In this document: positions 1-11,165 of the stretch, piece by piece | Layout: the number at the start of each line of letters is the position of its first letter | Position numbering within the stretch: the stretch's first letter is position 1 | Assembly: GCA_034440575.1 (NCBI GenBank) | Contig: JAOTOL010001634.1 | Span: forward strand, 2,247,501-2,311,500 | DNA length: 64,000 bases | Direction: 5' to 3' | Source: Imbricaverruca yamaguchii | Taxonomy: Eukaryota > Arthropoda > Thecostraca > Neoverrucidae | The notes under the pieces: model-generated | Seen by the model: only the letters and a program-made list of their open reading frames with translations | The model's database searches: none | What the model was told of the DNA's origin: nothing | Made by a program: the position numbers and the translations under genes

Positions 1-2100
1 AACAGTTGAGGCCTGGAACCCTGACAGAGCCTGGGTCGCATCCGCTGCTCTAAGACTCATCCATGCGGGTATTACGTGTGACTCGCGCTTGTGTTGCTAG
101 ACCACTCGTGTTGCGTGATATCGGGGGGATGTGGTGTGGATGTACTCGGGTACATAGTGCCTGTGGAACTCGCGATGTAATCTTGATTGGGTGTTTTTTC
201 GGTGTACGTTTTTCATGTTTCACATAATCTTGTATATATAGGCTTAACCCAGATAGTCCCCTGTTGATCTCACTTGGCCTCAACACTTTATGACTTCATC
301 CCGCGATTTTCCCGACGATGCCCGATCGAATTATAGTACAGTGAGGTCACACGGGCGCCTTATTTGCTCACGTATTTTATCAACATATTTTCGGGACGTT
401 TCCACTAAACACAGATTCGGCGGTACCACTGGGTAAACGATAGTACCACTGCTGGGACCTGCAGGAGTCTACTCGCTCGTTTTTCTGTGTACGTTTCATG
501 CTGCCCGGAACGCAATTCATTTTCAAGAATCTATGCCCTGTCCCAAGGGTGTCACTTTACATACGATGGGCACTGCTCCCCCATCGAATCATTAGTTCGT
601 CCTCCCCAATGATTGATTTCCCCCTCTCCCAATCAGACATATTCTTAACTATGGGACCTGTAGAGCCGGAAATTCAGAATGCTCGGAATATGCCCCTTCT
701 GCGCACAACGCAATTTTTTCAGCCGATCCGGAGACACATGCTATATGAAAGGTAAATTGGCCCCTGAGCCAATGTCACAAAGTGACACCCATATCACGCC
801 CGAAAGTTTGTATCCTGTTAGCAGTTCGGAGCTGTCCGGACAACCAAGAATCCTTCTGACACCATATATATTTACTATCCCAAAGGGCGAATCAAATATT
901 CTCCCGGACGGTCAGAATATTATAATATTTAATTCTTCAATATTCTAAGTTACTTGGTAGATCGATGCTATCATTGCGCTTATCGCTTCAATTAGGTGCA
1001 TGGTTCAAAGAAGCACCCCCCGGTATTCGATAAGCGTTGAGGTTACAGGGATATTATAGCAAAGTCAAGGTGGAAAATCGTTCTTGTTCCGCGGCGTGGT
1101 CACATAGTGTATATGTATATATTTGCCGCGAATTTGGCACACCAACACTTAAGCTGACGCACGGACAAAACATGGATGACGCTCTCCGAACGCGTGGATA
1201 AGGATTCTATCGGACGTTCGATAGATTCCGGACACCTATTTTCGCCCGGGAGTCTTGTGAAGCACGCTTTACCTCGCTTTCGCGACGAGGAATCGACCAT
1301 AATTAGTTTACGGCTACGGAGCGGCACCCGTAAAAGGTGCAGGTCGAAGCCCTTGGATGTTGCCACGATTATGGTTTATTATGGCTCGCCCGAAAACTTT
1401 ACACCGCCTGAGAAGGGTTCATCTTGTTTCCTCTCCGATTATTTATAATTCGTCACATCGGCCGCCATGTGGGGATGTGGCCCCACATGTCGATCCAGGG
1501 ATTCTCACATTGGTCCGAGGCCTCTCATGCCGGCTTAGGGGCCCCATCACGATAGCCCTGCCGTTGGATTTAGTGATGAATGGTGTGGTAGAATGTCAAC
1601 CGAGAAGTTCCGCGTATCGGATGTGCTTCCAAAACCTTCTGAGAAATGCGAAATAAAGAACATGTCTGCGTCTTGTCATTCCGCGATGCACTTCATATAT
1701 TGCATTCGATATGTCGTAGCCAAATAATGCGGCTTATAATCAACAGGCAATTACGTGCTTATGTGCTCAGTGTGCTTGCAGGGATACCGTGCATATCTTC
1801 GGACACTTGAGCCACCCCAATCATGTTCATAAAACGGCACACCTGGGTGAAGGTCAAGGCTTGTTTTCTTTGTGTAGATGTCCAGCTTTATTAGCCTGAC
1901 ACATGGATACACGATAGCAACCCGAAGCATAACAGGTTGGTGTGAACAGCAGGGTATCGTGAAGTGCAACACACTAATATTCGTTACATGTCCCCCTTGG
2001 TTTTAAAGTTTCGCGGAGTTGCTGCAGCTCACGTTATAAGCACAAATACGGCGAAATGCTCTAGTCGCTTCACGGCTACGCCAACATTCCATCATAACTA
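1..2100. other. No recognisable gene
   Basis: Only short open frames without family signatures are visible on either strand, and I recognise no repeat family. An open frame at 1176-1448 (plus) has no motif I can name. Confidence 0.4.
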
Positions 2101-2101
2101 G

Positions 2102-2138
2102 AATATATGTATATATGTATATATATATATATATATAT
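2102..2138. repeat. (AT)n microsatellite
   Basis: An interrupted TA dinucleotide run. It creates Tyr-Ile shadow frames only. Confidence 0.9.
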
Positions 2139-2146
2139 GACACGTG

Positions 2147-2500
2147 ATCACCGAAGCTGGCATCATATGACGGTGCCAAATGTTCCTGCAGTCGCATGCC
2201 GTGTGACGGCAGGCGCGGACACCGCATAGCGCGCACGAGCTGCACACCTGCCGGGCACGGTTCAGCTGTATGAGCTAGGTCACAAAGACAAGAAAAAGAC
2301 ACAAGACGCTGCATTATTCAGCTTGACGCGATGGGTGGTGGAAATAAATATATAATGGAACAGCGGATATGGACATAATAACGAGCAGCGGATATGGACA
2401 TAATATGGACACCAACATTGTTCCATATCAACTAGATCACTCTCTGGAAAGCACAACATGGATGCTGATTGTATCGCTGCCGAAAGTCGGAATAAAATGT
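2147..2500. repeat. Dispersed duplicated block, copy 1
   Basis: This block reappears in the same orientation at 3397-3735. Both contain a GCATGCCG core, CTGCACACCTGCCGGGCACG, GGATATGGACATAATAT and GCCGAAAGTCGGAA in the same order, with scattered substitutions and small indels. A short GCGGATATGGACATAAT unit is tandemly doubled at about 2363-2403. No coding potential is apparent. Confidence 0.75.
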
Positions 2501-2556
2501 CCACAGGTACGGCACATCACGCACAAATCAAATACATTGCCAAAGTAACCATTTCA

Positions 2557-2605
2557 TTTCGCAATGGGTGTGATCTGTGGTAGACAGATCACACCCATTG
2601 CGAAA
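2557..2605. repeat. Perfect 22-bp hairpin
   Basis: Arm 2557-2578 is the exact reverse complement of arm 2584-2605, with a 5-nt loop GGTAG. No transposon ends or terminator context were found, so its origin is unknown. Confidence 0.9.
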
Positions 2606-2765
2606 CACTACTGTATTTCACGCCACATGTAACCCTCGCTCAGCACGTGCGATCATGTTCACCGTGTTTGTTGCGACATAACGGGTCGATCGCTATCAGC
2701 CACGTGGTCATGTTCCACAATGCTACGACCTTACAGCGCATCTCCCTGATACCACCACCAATGGG

Positions 2766-2937
2766 GGGGGGGGGGACGAGTAGCCTAGGGGTAAGTTCCT
2801 CGTCTCACAATCGAAAGTTTGTGAGTTCGAGTCTCACCTGTCGCTACTCTTCGCCCGCGACCAATCGGCGTGAGAGATTGGCGACACTACATGACTCAAC
2901 GGTCGATGTGTCGTAAAACCAATAACCAACCAACCAG
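2766..2937 (+). mobile_element. tRNA-derived SINE, copy 1
   Basis: The head carries a pol III A box TAGCCTAGGGG and a B-box region GAGTTCGAGTCTC. The body is GCCCGCGACCAATCGGCG and the tail is GTCGATGTGTCGTAAAACCA followed by AATAACCAACCAACC. It is flanked by a perfect 14-bp target-site duplication CCACCACCAATGGG (2752-2765 and 2938-2951). Other copies keep the anticodon-loop-like string CTCATAAT, which resembles initiator or elongator tRNA-Met; here it is CTCACAAT. Confidence 0.93.
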
Positions 2938-2951
2938 CCACCACCAATGGG

Positions 2952-3396
2952 ACTTGCACTCAATAGCGCTTCGAGTACTTGACGATGGATTCTGACGCTA
3001 CGGTTTATACATCGACTGACGCTGCGGGTACAGAGTCCTCGTTCGCTCACTAATGTTGCAACCGTACAACGATGACCCCTGTCACTGGCACTGCGATGGT
3101 ATTCCACAACGCTTCCGTCAGGTGGCGTGCGATCACGGAGACATTAGCCGTGCGACGTGTGATCCAATTGATTCAGTCCCAGGGCTCGCTCTCATCGACG
3201 CCGCGTCAGAAGACGCTTCTTGGCACTGCCGACCTTTTGACACGCCATCAGTGACGATGCATCCGCATCATGTTGGCTAACTGACCGTGCGGACGTTAAG
3301 CGTACGCCCTGCGAAGATTCGCCTGCAGGATGTCAGCGCACTGCTGATGCAGCCATGTGATTTCCTCTCACTGCCAATATGACTGTATGACATGCG
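2952..3396. other. No recognisable gene
   Basis: Part of this stretch (about 3050-3120) weakly resembles the sequence around 2660-2730 (both have GTTGC..., CAATGCT/CAACGCT and TTCCACAA), suggesting it belongs to the same duplicated repeat as the neighbouring blocks. Confidence 0.3.
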
Positions 3397-3735
3397 TTCA
3401 CTAAAGCTGGCATATGACTGTGCCAATGATCCTACAGCCGCATGCCGCGTGACAGCAGACTCGGACACCGTATAGCGCGTACGGGCTGCACACCTGCCGG
3501 GCACGATTCAGCTGTATAAGTTAGGTCACAATGTCAAGAAGACACAATACGCAGCATTATTCAGCTTGCCACGAGAGATTTTGAAAATAAACATACAATA
3601 GGATACCGGATATGGACATAATATCGAACATATGGACATCAACATTTTTCCATGTAACTACATCCCCCTTTTGATAGCACAGCATGGATGCTGATTGCAT
3701 CGCTTGCCGAAAGTCGGAAGAAAAGTGTTGGATGT
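3397..3735. repeat. Dispersed duplicated block, copy 2
   Basis: Direct, diverged copy of 2147-2500, sharing CTGCACACCTGCCGGGCACG, CATTATTCAGCTTG, GATATGGACATAATAT and GCCGAAAGTCGGAA. SINE copy 1 and the intervening DNA lie between the two blocks. Confidence 0.75.
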
Positions 3736-4009
3736 GGTCATTATGTGTGACCACCAGGTAAGTAGTGTTACATGTTGTTGGGGGAAATGAGTTATATAAT
3801 GACTTACAATTCCTTTAAAGTTGGCTTTGCCCCCCATAATTGAAAACTATCAACATGGGCCATATGGAGTGTGCCCCAAATCCATTTGGACCAGATCATT
3901 TCGTTCATGTATTCTGACCCTCCCCTCACCCCAATAGTACTCCCGATGCGAAATAGTTGGAAGAATTGTGGGGGTGATGATATGAGCACGACTTTTTATG
4001 CCTGAGCAC

Positions 4010-6645
4010 TAAAGTGGAAAAGGCAACAGCAATACTCTTAGGATAGGAGCTTTCTACCGATCAGGAACCCTGCCACATTCTCAGCAACTGGAGCTTGACA
4101 AGGTGATTTGTGAGGAAATCAGTAGAAACTTTAAGAGGAAGTGCCTTATTCTCGGTGACTTTAATCTAAAAGGTTATGAAAATGCTGGTGTTGGCTCCCC
4201 ATCATGCAAAATGTTCAGGAAATGCCTTGAAGAGGACCTGTTCTTACACCAGTTTGTATCGGAACCTACCAGGCATGGTTCATTCTCGGACCTTGTATTC
4301 TCGGATTTAAGTGACTTGGTTCAAGACTTGACTGTAGGCGAAACTCTGGGAAAAAGTGACCATAACATAATTAGATTCAAGGCACATGTAGGGGAGATTA
4401 TCAAGGATAATTTGGTAAAGGTTCCAAATTTCAACAGAGCAGACTTTAACGGCATGAGAGCGGCTTTAAGTGCCATCAGATGGGAAGAAGAATTCTCCAA
4501 TTTAAATGCCTGTGAAATGTGGGAAAAGTTCAAATCTTACTTAAAGGAAACTCAGATTAGACATATCCCCCAAAAGCAAAGACGCAAAAGAAGGGTAGGA
4601 AAGCCAGCATGGCTTACACCAGACGTGATAAAAGCAATTAGGGCTAAGAAAACTGCATTTAGAGTTTTTAAAGAAGCCTCAAATGTCATTAATCTAAAGG
4701 CGTATCGAAAAGCTAGAGACACTGTGAAGCAAAAAACCAGAGCAGCAAAGCGAGCAAAGGAACTGGATTTAGCTAGAAACTGTAATGGGGACAGTAAAAA
4801 GTTCTTTAGTTTCTACAAGCTGAGTAAAGTTTCTAGCACAATTGGTCCACTGGAAGTAAACGGGACTACATTGGGTGAGGATAGTGAGATGGTTGAGGAG
4901 CTGAGCAAGCAGTTCAAATCAGTGTTTACATTGTAAGATATGACCAATCTGCCGACCGTACACCATAGTTCAGTTACATGGGATCTGACAAATGATGTTG
5001 ATTTCATTGGTAGTGATGTTGTTTACAATCATATCAGGAAAATAAAGCCAAATAAGGCAGCAGGACCTGATGATATTTATGCTAGGGTGTTGCGGGAAAC
5101 TGAAAAGGAACTGGCATTTCCACTTAGCATAATATTTTGTAGATCAGTTTCACATAATGAAATTCCAACAGACTGGAAAAGGGCAAATGTAGTTCCTATT
5201 TTCAAGAAAGGAGAAAGAGGGAAAGTTGAAAACTATAGGCCAATAAGTCTCACATCCCTAGTCTGCAAGGTACTCGAATCAATTATCAAGGATAGAATAG
5301 TTAGTTATCTGGAAGGTAGCAGATTGATTCAAGATACTCAACATGGATTTAGAAAAGGACGATCGTGTCTCACAAACCTCTTGGACTTTTTGAACTTCGC
5401 CACAGAACAATTTGATCAGGGAAATCAGGTTGATGTAGCATATCTTGACTTTAGTAAGGCCTTTGACAAGGTACCCCATAAACGGTTAATGATACAGCTT
5501 CAGTCCCATGGTATTGCAGGTAGCATCTTAAAATGGATAGAGTTGTGGCTTTCAGATAGACAGCAAAGAGTGATGCTAAATGGTACAAAGTCATCATGGC
5601 AAAATGTTCTTAGTGGAGTCCCCCAGGGGTCAGTACTAGGGCCATTACTGTTCATTATATTTGTAAATAACATTGAAAGTGGCCTAAGCAGTAAAGTTTT
5701 GAAATTTGCAGATGATTTGAAGGTCTTTAGGGCAATAACAGGTCAGGATGAGCATATCTCGCTGCAAAAAGACTTAGACAAACTTGTGAAGTGGTCCGAA
5801 GAATGGCAAATGAAATTTAACTTTGATAAGTGCAAAATCATGCATGTAGGTAAGCAGCATATGAAGGCTCCATACTTGATGGGTGGCCAAGTGCTATCAG
5901 TGACTCAACAGGAGAAGGATTTAGGTGTTATTCTAAACACAAAATTGGGGGCATCAGAACAGACCAAGGAAGCCAGGAAGAAGGCACTGAGAATGCTCGG
6001 GGCAATAAATAGGAATGTATCATACAGAAGTGAGGAAGTGATCAGGAAGCTTTACTGTGCATACGTCAGGCCACATTTGGAATACTGCATCCAAGCTTGG
6101 TCTCCTAGCTATGAAAAAGATTGTTGGCTTTTAGAGAGAGTACAAAAGAGGGCTACAAAAATGGTTAATGGCATAAGCAACCTGGCATATGAGGAAAGAT
6201 TGAAGAAATTGAATATGTTTTCACTTAGATATAGAAGGCTGAGAGGAGATCTCATCGAGATCTTTAAATTTGTCAATGGTCTGGAGAGGGGATACCTTGG
6301 GGAAATGTTTTAATTTAACAGAAATGATGCAATTAGAGGTCATAAATTCAAAATTAAAATTAACCACAGCAGAACAAGGTTAAGGCAAACTTTCTTCACC
6401 AACAGGGTAGTGGAACACTGGAACCAGCTGCCAGAAAACATCGTCAGTAGCAGCACATTGAACATCTTTAAAAACAGCATAGACAATCATTATAAGAATA
6501 GAGGGCTTGCTTTTCAGTATTACAGGGAGGGCTGATTGGCAGATTTGGTGGGCAACTGGTTCAGTGTACAGAGTGCAACCAAGAAGGGCCCTTGTGGCTC
6601 GGAGTTGCACTAATCTTTTATGTCTTTATGTCTTTATGTCTTTAC
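4010..6645 (+). mobile_element. 5'-truncated CR1-like non-LTR retrotransposon
   Basis: The element holds the C-terminal part of an apurinic-type endonuclease followed by a reverse transcriptase, and ends in an 8-bp tandem repeat TTTATGTC (three full units plus a variant, about 6616-6645). An octamer tail rather than poly-A is characteristic of CR1-type LINEs. The 5' end is lost near 4010, where the endonuclease homology fades through a probable frameshift at about 4040. No target-site duplication is evident, as usual for this group. Confidence 0.88.
4043..6535 (+). pseudogene. CR1-like ORF2: endonuclease-reverse transcriptase with two in-frame stops
   Basis: One continuous reading frame is interrupted by TAA at 4934-4936 and TAA at 6311-6313, and ends at TGA 6533-6535. 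Endonuclease signatures are GDFN (about 4157) and SDHN (about 4358). Reverse transcriptase signatures are the fingers motif NYRPISLTS, LDFSKAFDKVPH, SGVPQGSVLGP and the catalytic box FADD (about 5707). Downstream is the CR1-type C-terminal region with RPHLEYCIQAWSP and, after the second stop, NRNDAIRGHKFK and FTNRVVEHWNQLP. Cys/His and catalytic motifs look intact, so the copy is fairly young apart from the two nonsense changes and the missing 5' end. It cannot make a full protein without readthrough. Confidence 0.9.
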
Positions 6646-6654
6646 ATATCACAA

Positions 6655-7205
6655 ATGTACTCATGGTAAATATACGTGAGAGGAAATGTACGTAATAGCA
6701 AATGTACATACAGTATATGCACCTAAGCAATGGGTTTAAACGCAGACACGTATGCTCAAATGTACGTACATTGACTCATACGTACATTTGCTGTTGTATC
6801 TTTTACGTTTACGTACTGTTGCGCTTATGTACGTTTGTCCATGCATACATTGCGCTTACATACTTTTGCGCCTACGCACTTTTGTGCTTAGGTAAAATTA
6901 CGCTTTCGTGCATTTGCACATACGTACATTTTCACTTACATAAATTTGTACACATCAAATTTTGTACTTTCGCACTTTTGCGCTCATATACATTTGCGCA
7001 AATCAGACTTTTGCGCTTACGTACCTTTGTGAATACGTACATTTGCTCTTACGTATATTTCCACATACATACATTTTCCATGAGAGCTTTTACGCTCACG
7101 TACATTTGTCATGCGTACATTTGTGCTTACATACAATTGCCATACATACATCTGCGCTTATGCACATTTGCATACGTATATTTGCGTATGCACATCCGCC
7201 ATGCG
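6655..7205 (+). repeat. Degenerate ~17-bp minisatellite (TTGCGCTTACGTACATT-like)
   Basis: Repeated variants of TACGTACATTTGCGCTTA run through the stretch, starting immediately after the LINE octamer tail. The open frames here (at 6702 and 6962) are products of the repeat and show biased Tyr/Cys/Thr/Phe composition, not a real protein. Confidence 0.8.
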
Positions 7206-8075
7206 CACCTAGGTACGTGCTAGGCTACTAACTCTATATTAATCACGACCTAGCCCAACATCTTTTTTGTCCTGAGGTAAATTAATTTTTCATGCTATTA
7301 AACCCATGGACACAACTATACATACATTAACCTGAAGCACTCATGTCTCAAAATGTAGTTACAATTTGAAAATAAAAACATCAAATTAATTCAAACCACA
7401 TTAGAAAACAATATATATATATGACAAAATCAGCTACATTGTGCCTATGTATCAAAACATATTTAGATAGGTCTCGATATGAATGTCTTATAACTACTGT
7501 ACTTTGAAGCTTAAATAGCAACCTCGGTACCACATTCATAAGCATTGCATAAGAAAAAATAAATTTCAAGAAATCAGAAGTTACCAGTAACTACAGATGT
7601 ACCACCTTTTCAAGGCATCATTCAGACATAATAATTTTAGTCTTAAAAAACAGGTCAGGCTAGGTTATGTTGGTGTTTTTAACTTTACAATTGCTCAGGA
7701 AAAATGCATTTAAAATTTCCAATTACAAAAATGTGTGTTCCTTGGGGGATTTCAGGAACAATGACCATGTTGATCATATATCGGTAATTTGCATTATAGC
7801 ATGGAAGGTTAGGCCAGGTTAGAATAGGTCATCCTACATTTTTTCTTAATTTTGAGCATTACTTCTTATGGTATAGTACCCAACTCCATACCCCTTTTTG
7901 GGCAATATTTTGCATCTGAACTGAAATGTATGCATTTGCAGAGGAAATGAGTGGTTCCTTCACATTACACACAAATAGAAACTAGCATGGTAATAAGAAT
8001 TTTGAGAAAAAGGAAAAATTACCTTAAACAGCAAATATGCATTTTTTTTCCAGTGAGCTCAGTGTTAAATTATTC
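7206..8075. repeat. Unclassified dispersed-repeat DNA
   Basis: No gene is seen. A segment at about 7800-7960 (GGTTAGGCCAGGTTAGAATA ... ACTTCTTATGG ... CCAACTCCATACCC ... GAGGAAATGAGTGG) is partly repeated at about 9860-9945 and 10520-10640, so it belongs to an unnamed repeat family. Confidence 0.5.
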
Positions 8076-8613
8076 CTAAAATATGGTGGAATATACCACT
8101 TTCTGAACACTCAATCGACATCCTCTCCAGGGAAGTAGAAACATCCTGCTAATTGACACTTGCTTTTGAAGTCTTTCATGTTTCCTTTCTAAGAGTACCT
8201 CATTTGTAAGCATCATAATCATGCTCTGAATAAGGGATGATGACACACAAACATTTCACAATGGAATTTCAAGGAAAGGGATCATCCATATGTGGTGGTG
8301 GATTGGAGTTTAGGGGCGCGTCGACATCTAGGGTCATTTTGTGCCCATAGGAATCATCCATAATGTGATATGGCATACAACATTAGGTTATATAATTGTT
8401 TTTTGCTTGCTATCCAGAATATAGCTCTTCTTAAATTATGAATCTGAAAACAACCAATAAAGGTGCAGTCATAAGTACACCATCAGCTCAAATTGTTCCC
8501 TGAAAGACTTCAAAATTATTGAAATAACACTAAATCGATGACAAAGTTTGACATCCTACTGTGCTTGTTTCGACATCTCACACCTAACGAAAAACCATTA
8601 TTTGAATACTGAG
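8076..8613 (+). mobile_element. Half-copy of the 23-kb foldback element
   Basis: From the centre motif ACACTCAATCGACATCCT to the end motif TTCGACATCTCACACCTAAC and GAAAAACCATTATTT, the sequence parallels the right arm of the foldback element at 23043-23956. It is diverged and carries only one arm, so it is a truncated or solo-arm copy. Confidence 0.7.
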
Positions 8614-8738
8614 CGAGCTTCATGCAGCTAGCATGAAATGGCCTGAGGAGGCCCAAGTGCCTAAGTTAACAAAAATGCTGCTTGCCAAATGCTTTCCATT
8701 TCTTCACATCTATGTTTGGGTCAAGACCCACCACACTA

Positions 8739-8969
8739 GGACAATCCTGACTGCTCCATTGGTTCCACTCATATTCATGTGTAGCTGAGATGAGCTTGAC
8801 TGAAATTTAACTGATTACTGGGATAAAACAAAGACTTGAGCTTCATTAGAACTAGGAAAATCCTGGCTGCTCCACTGGTTCCACTCATGGTCAGGTGCAG
8901 CTCAGGTGAGCTTGACTGAGATAGAACTGATTACTGGGATATAACAGACTTGGGCTTTGTTAGAACTGG
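8739..8969 (+). repeat. Two-unit tandem duplication of ~115 bp
   Basis: Units at about 8739-8857 and 8858-8969 share AATCCTG(A/G)CTGCTCCA, TGGTTCCACTCAT, GAGCTTGACTGA and AACTGATTACTGGGAT in the same order. No coding meaning is seen. Confidence 0.75.
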
Positions 8970-9045
8970 ATTACCATTTTTCCCAATCAACGGTCAATGC
9001 ATAAGAACCAAAAAAGTGAACAATGAATGGCACTGCCTGGCAGTT

Positions 9046-9115
9046 AGTTAGTTAGTTAGTTAGTTATTAGGGCTTTAGGGCGCATCGACTACATTGGTCG
9101 TGCACCGCCCACCTG
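9046..9115 (-). mobile_element. I-like LINE 3' terminus fragment with (TAAC)n tail
   Basis: Read on the minus strand it gives GTCGATGCGCCCTAAAGCCC, then AATAACTAACTAACTAACTA. The same terminus occurs at 17738, 25640 and 41860. It is a severely 5'-truncated insertion. Confidence 0.75.
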
Positions 9116-9752
9116 CCTGGCAGTGAATCATGATAAGCAGCAAAGCTTTGTCTCTCATAACTCTCAGCAGTATGCTTTCCATTCACTTTTGGATTCAGTA
9201 AAAGACTAACCATGCACACAAAATTCACACTTCACCAACCACTCAGATCATATACCTACTTATTCAGTTAATTAACCACATGATACCTCAGAGGCAACTC
9301 ATGCCATCGTCGGGTTTTGAGCAATGCAAAGGTCGAGTCAAGGTCCTGTGTTTGAAGCATGACACTGTTAACAATATGTTGAAAGTTGCTAATTGTTTTG
9401 ACATAGCAAAAATGTTGCATTGATTGGTTGACAGGCATATTAAAACAGAAAAACCAATGCAGCCAATTCTGATTCGTGCACTGTGCAACTCCATAGAGCA
9501 TCTTTGAGAAATGTCAAATTTCCCCACTATGTGGTGACTCAAAAGCATGTTTCTGGAGATGCTTCAGTTGGAGTCTGAGTAACCAGGGAATATTTCAATT
9601 TGTGTGCAGGCATGCCATCTTGCAATACCTTAGCACAAAGACATTTGCCTCTCTTGTGGCTGAGCTTGAGTGAAGTATGTGAGACTGGTCTTGCTGGTGG
9701 CTGCTATGAAAAGTGGTGTTTGATTGTGAGCCATAAGTCTAGTAATGTATAT

Positions 9753-9813
<61 letters not shown>

Positions 9814-11165
9814 TATAATTATCCACTAGACCCTATTTAAACTAATGTGTTTTCTTGCATGGATAGGCAGGATAGGCTAGGGAAGGATATGATACATCTT
9901 CTCATTATTTTTAACATTACTTCTTGTGGTGCATAACAACCATACCTGTCCAGTCAGTGTGTTCTACATAGTGCATTCCAGTAGACAGTCTAGATGAATT
10001 GGTGTATTTGGTTCTGGAGTTTTCCTTCTGTACAGGTGGTGTGGGGTTTGAATCTCTGGCTTCAGTTTGAATTCGGTTTTAGCCTAATCAGTCATTGATG
10101 GTCATTGATGGCCAGGGCTGTTGGTTAATGTTGCACTTGCAGAATATTTTACACTATCATATATGTTGTATGATCTACTACTGTTTGTATATGGAAGTGA
10201 GGAGGGGAAATACTGAATTAAATCATGGTCATGGAATGAATGTCCATCTTGACCTCTAGAGCAATCCAAGATTGATTACAGGCAAGCCATCAGGAGTGGA
10301 TCCATGAATTGTCATGGTGCATTTGTCTGGATGGGGCTAATTCTTTGGAGGGACACCACTACAAGGGCACATGCAGGAAGCCTCTGGCAGGACAATTTGA
10401 GTTGTGAGGGTTCACTCAGCTTACCTGCAATGGACCCCTTTCTACATGTATAGTAGTGCACATACAGTCTACAGACAGAGCATGAAGTGACCACTGAATT
10501 TTGTTATAATTGTTCTGGCCGGACTACTTTATGATTATCTTATGCAAATGATATCACCTAACTCCATGCCCATTTTTAGCCAGTATCTTGGCTCCCAGTT
10601 TAAAAGTATACATTTGCATAGGAAATGAGTGGCACATCATGTACGGCACATTAATAAACATTACATAAAAAGGACTCCCAGAAATCATAAATCACCTTCA
10701 GGATATTTTCCAATTATCCAGTCTTATAAGCATTGCGTGATTTAACATTGCACATTTGTTTGGTTTCATTGCAAGTAATCATGACTTGGCAGTAGGTACA
10801 TACCTAGAAAAGGGGGGGTTCTGAACATGTGAGGCATTATGTAACAAATAGCTCTACTGCAACTTCTGTACAGCTGAACCAGTAATTGTACTGTGTGTAC
10901 TGAACACAAAAATGAATAATCTATCCATATTCAAACAGTTCCTTTCAATGAAAATCCTCTAGACACTTGTACAGAGAAACTTTAAAAGGGATCATCATGT
11001 TTGTAGTGGTGTGCCATATTCTGGACACCAAAATGCTGTTGTGCAAGATTACCTCATTGTAGTTGTTGTGGTGCAAGCTATTAGTAGCCACTAAAAAATG
11101 CTGGTGTAATTTTAAAAAATTGCAAATTGAACATCACTTCCTTATGGTTTCCTTAAGGACTGCTC
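9116..11165. other. Gene-poor stretch with repeats
   Basis: No convincing coding region. It holds an (AT)n array at 9755-9810 and diverged copies of the 7.8-kb repeat at about 9860-9945 and 10520-10640. Confidence 0.5.
9755..9810. repeat. (AT)n microsatellite
   Basis: Pure AT dinucleotide run, about 28 units. Confidence 0.95.
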
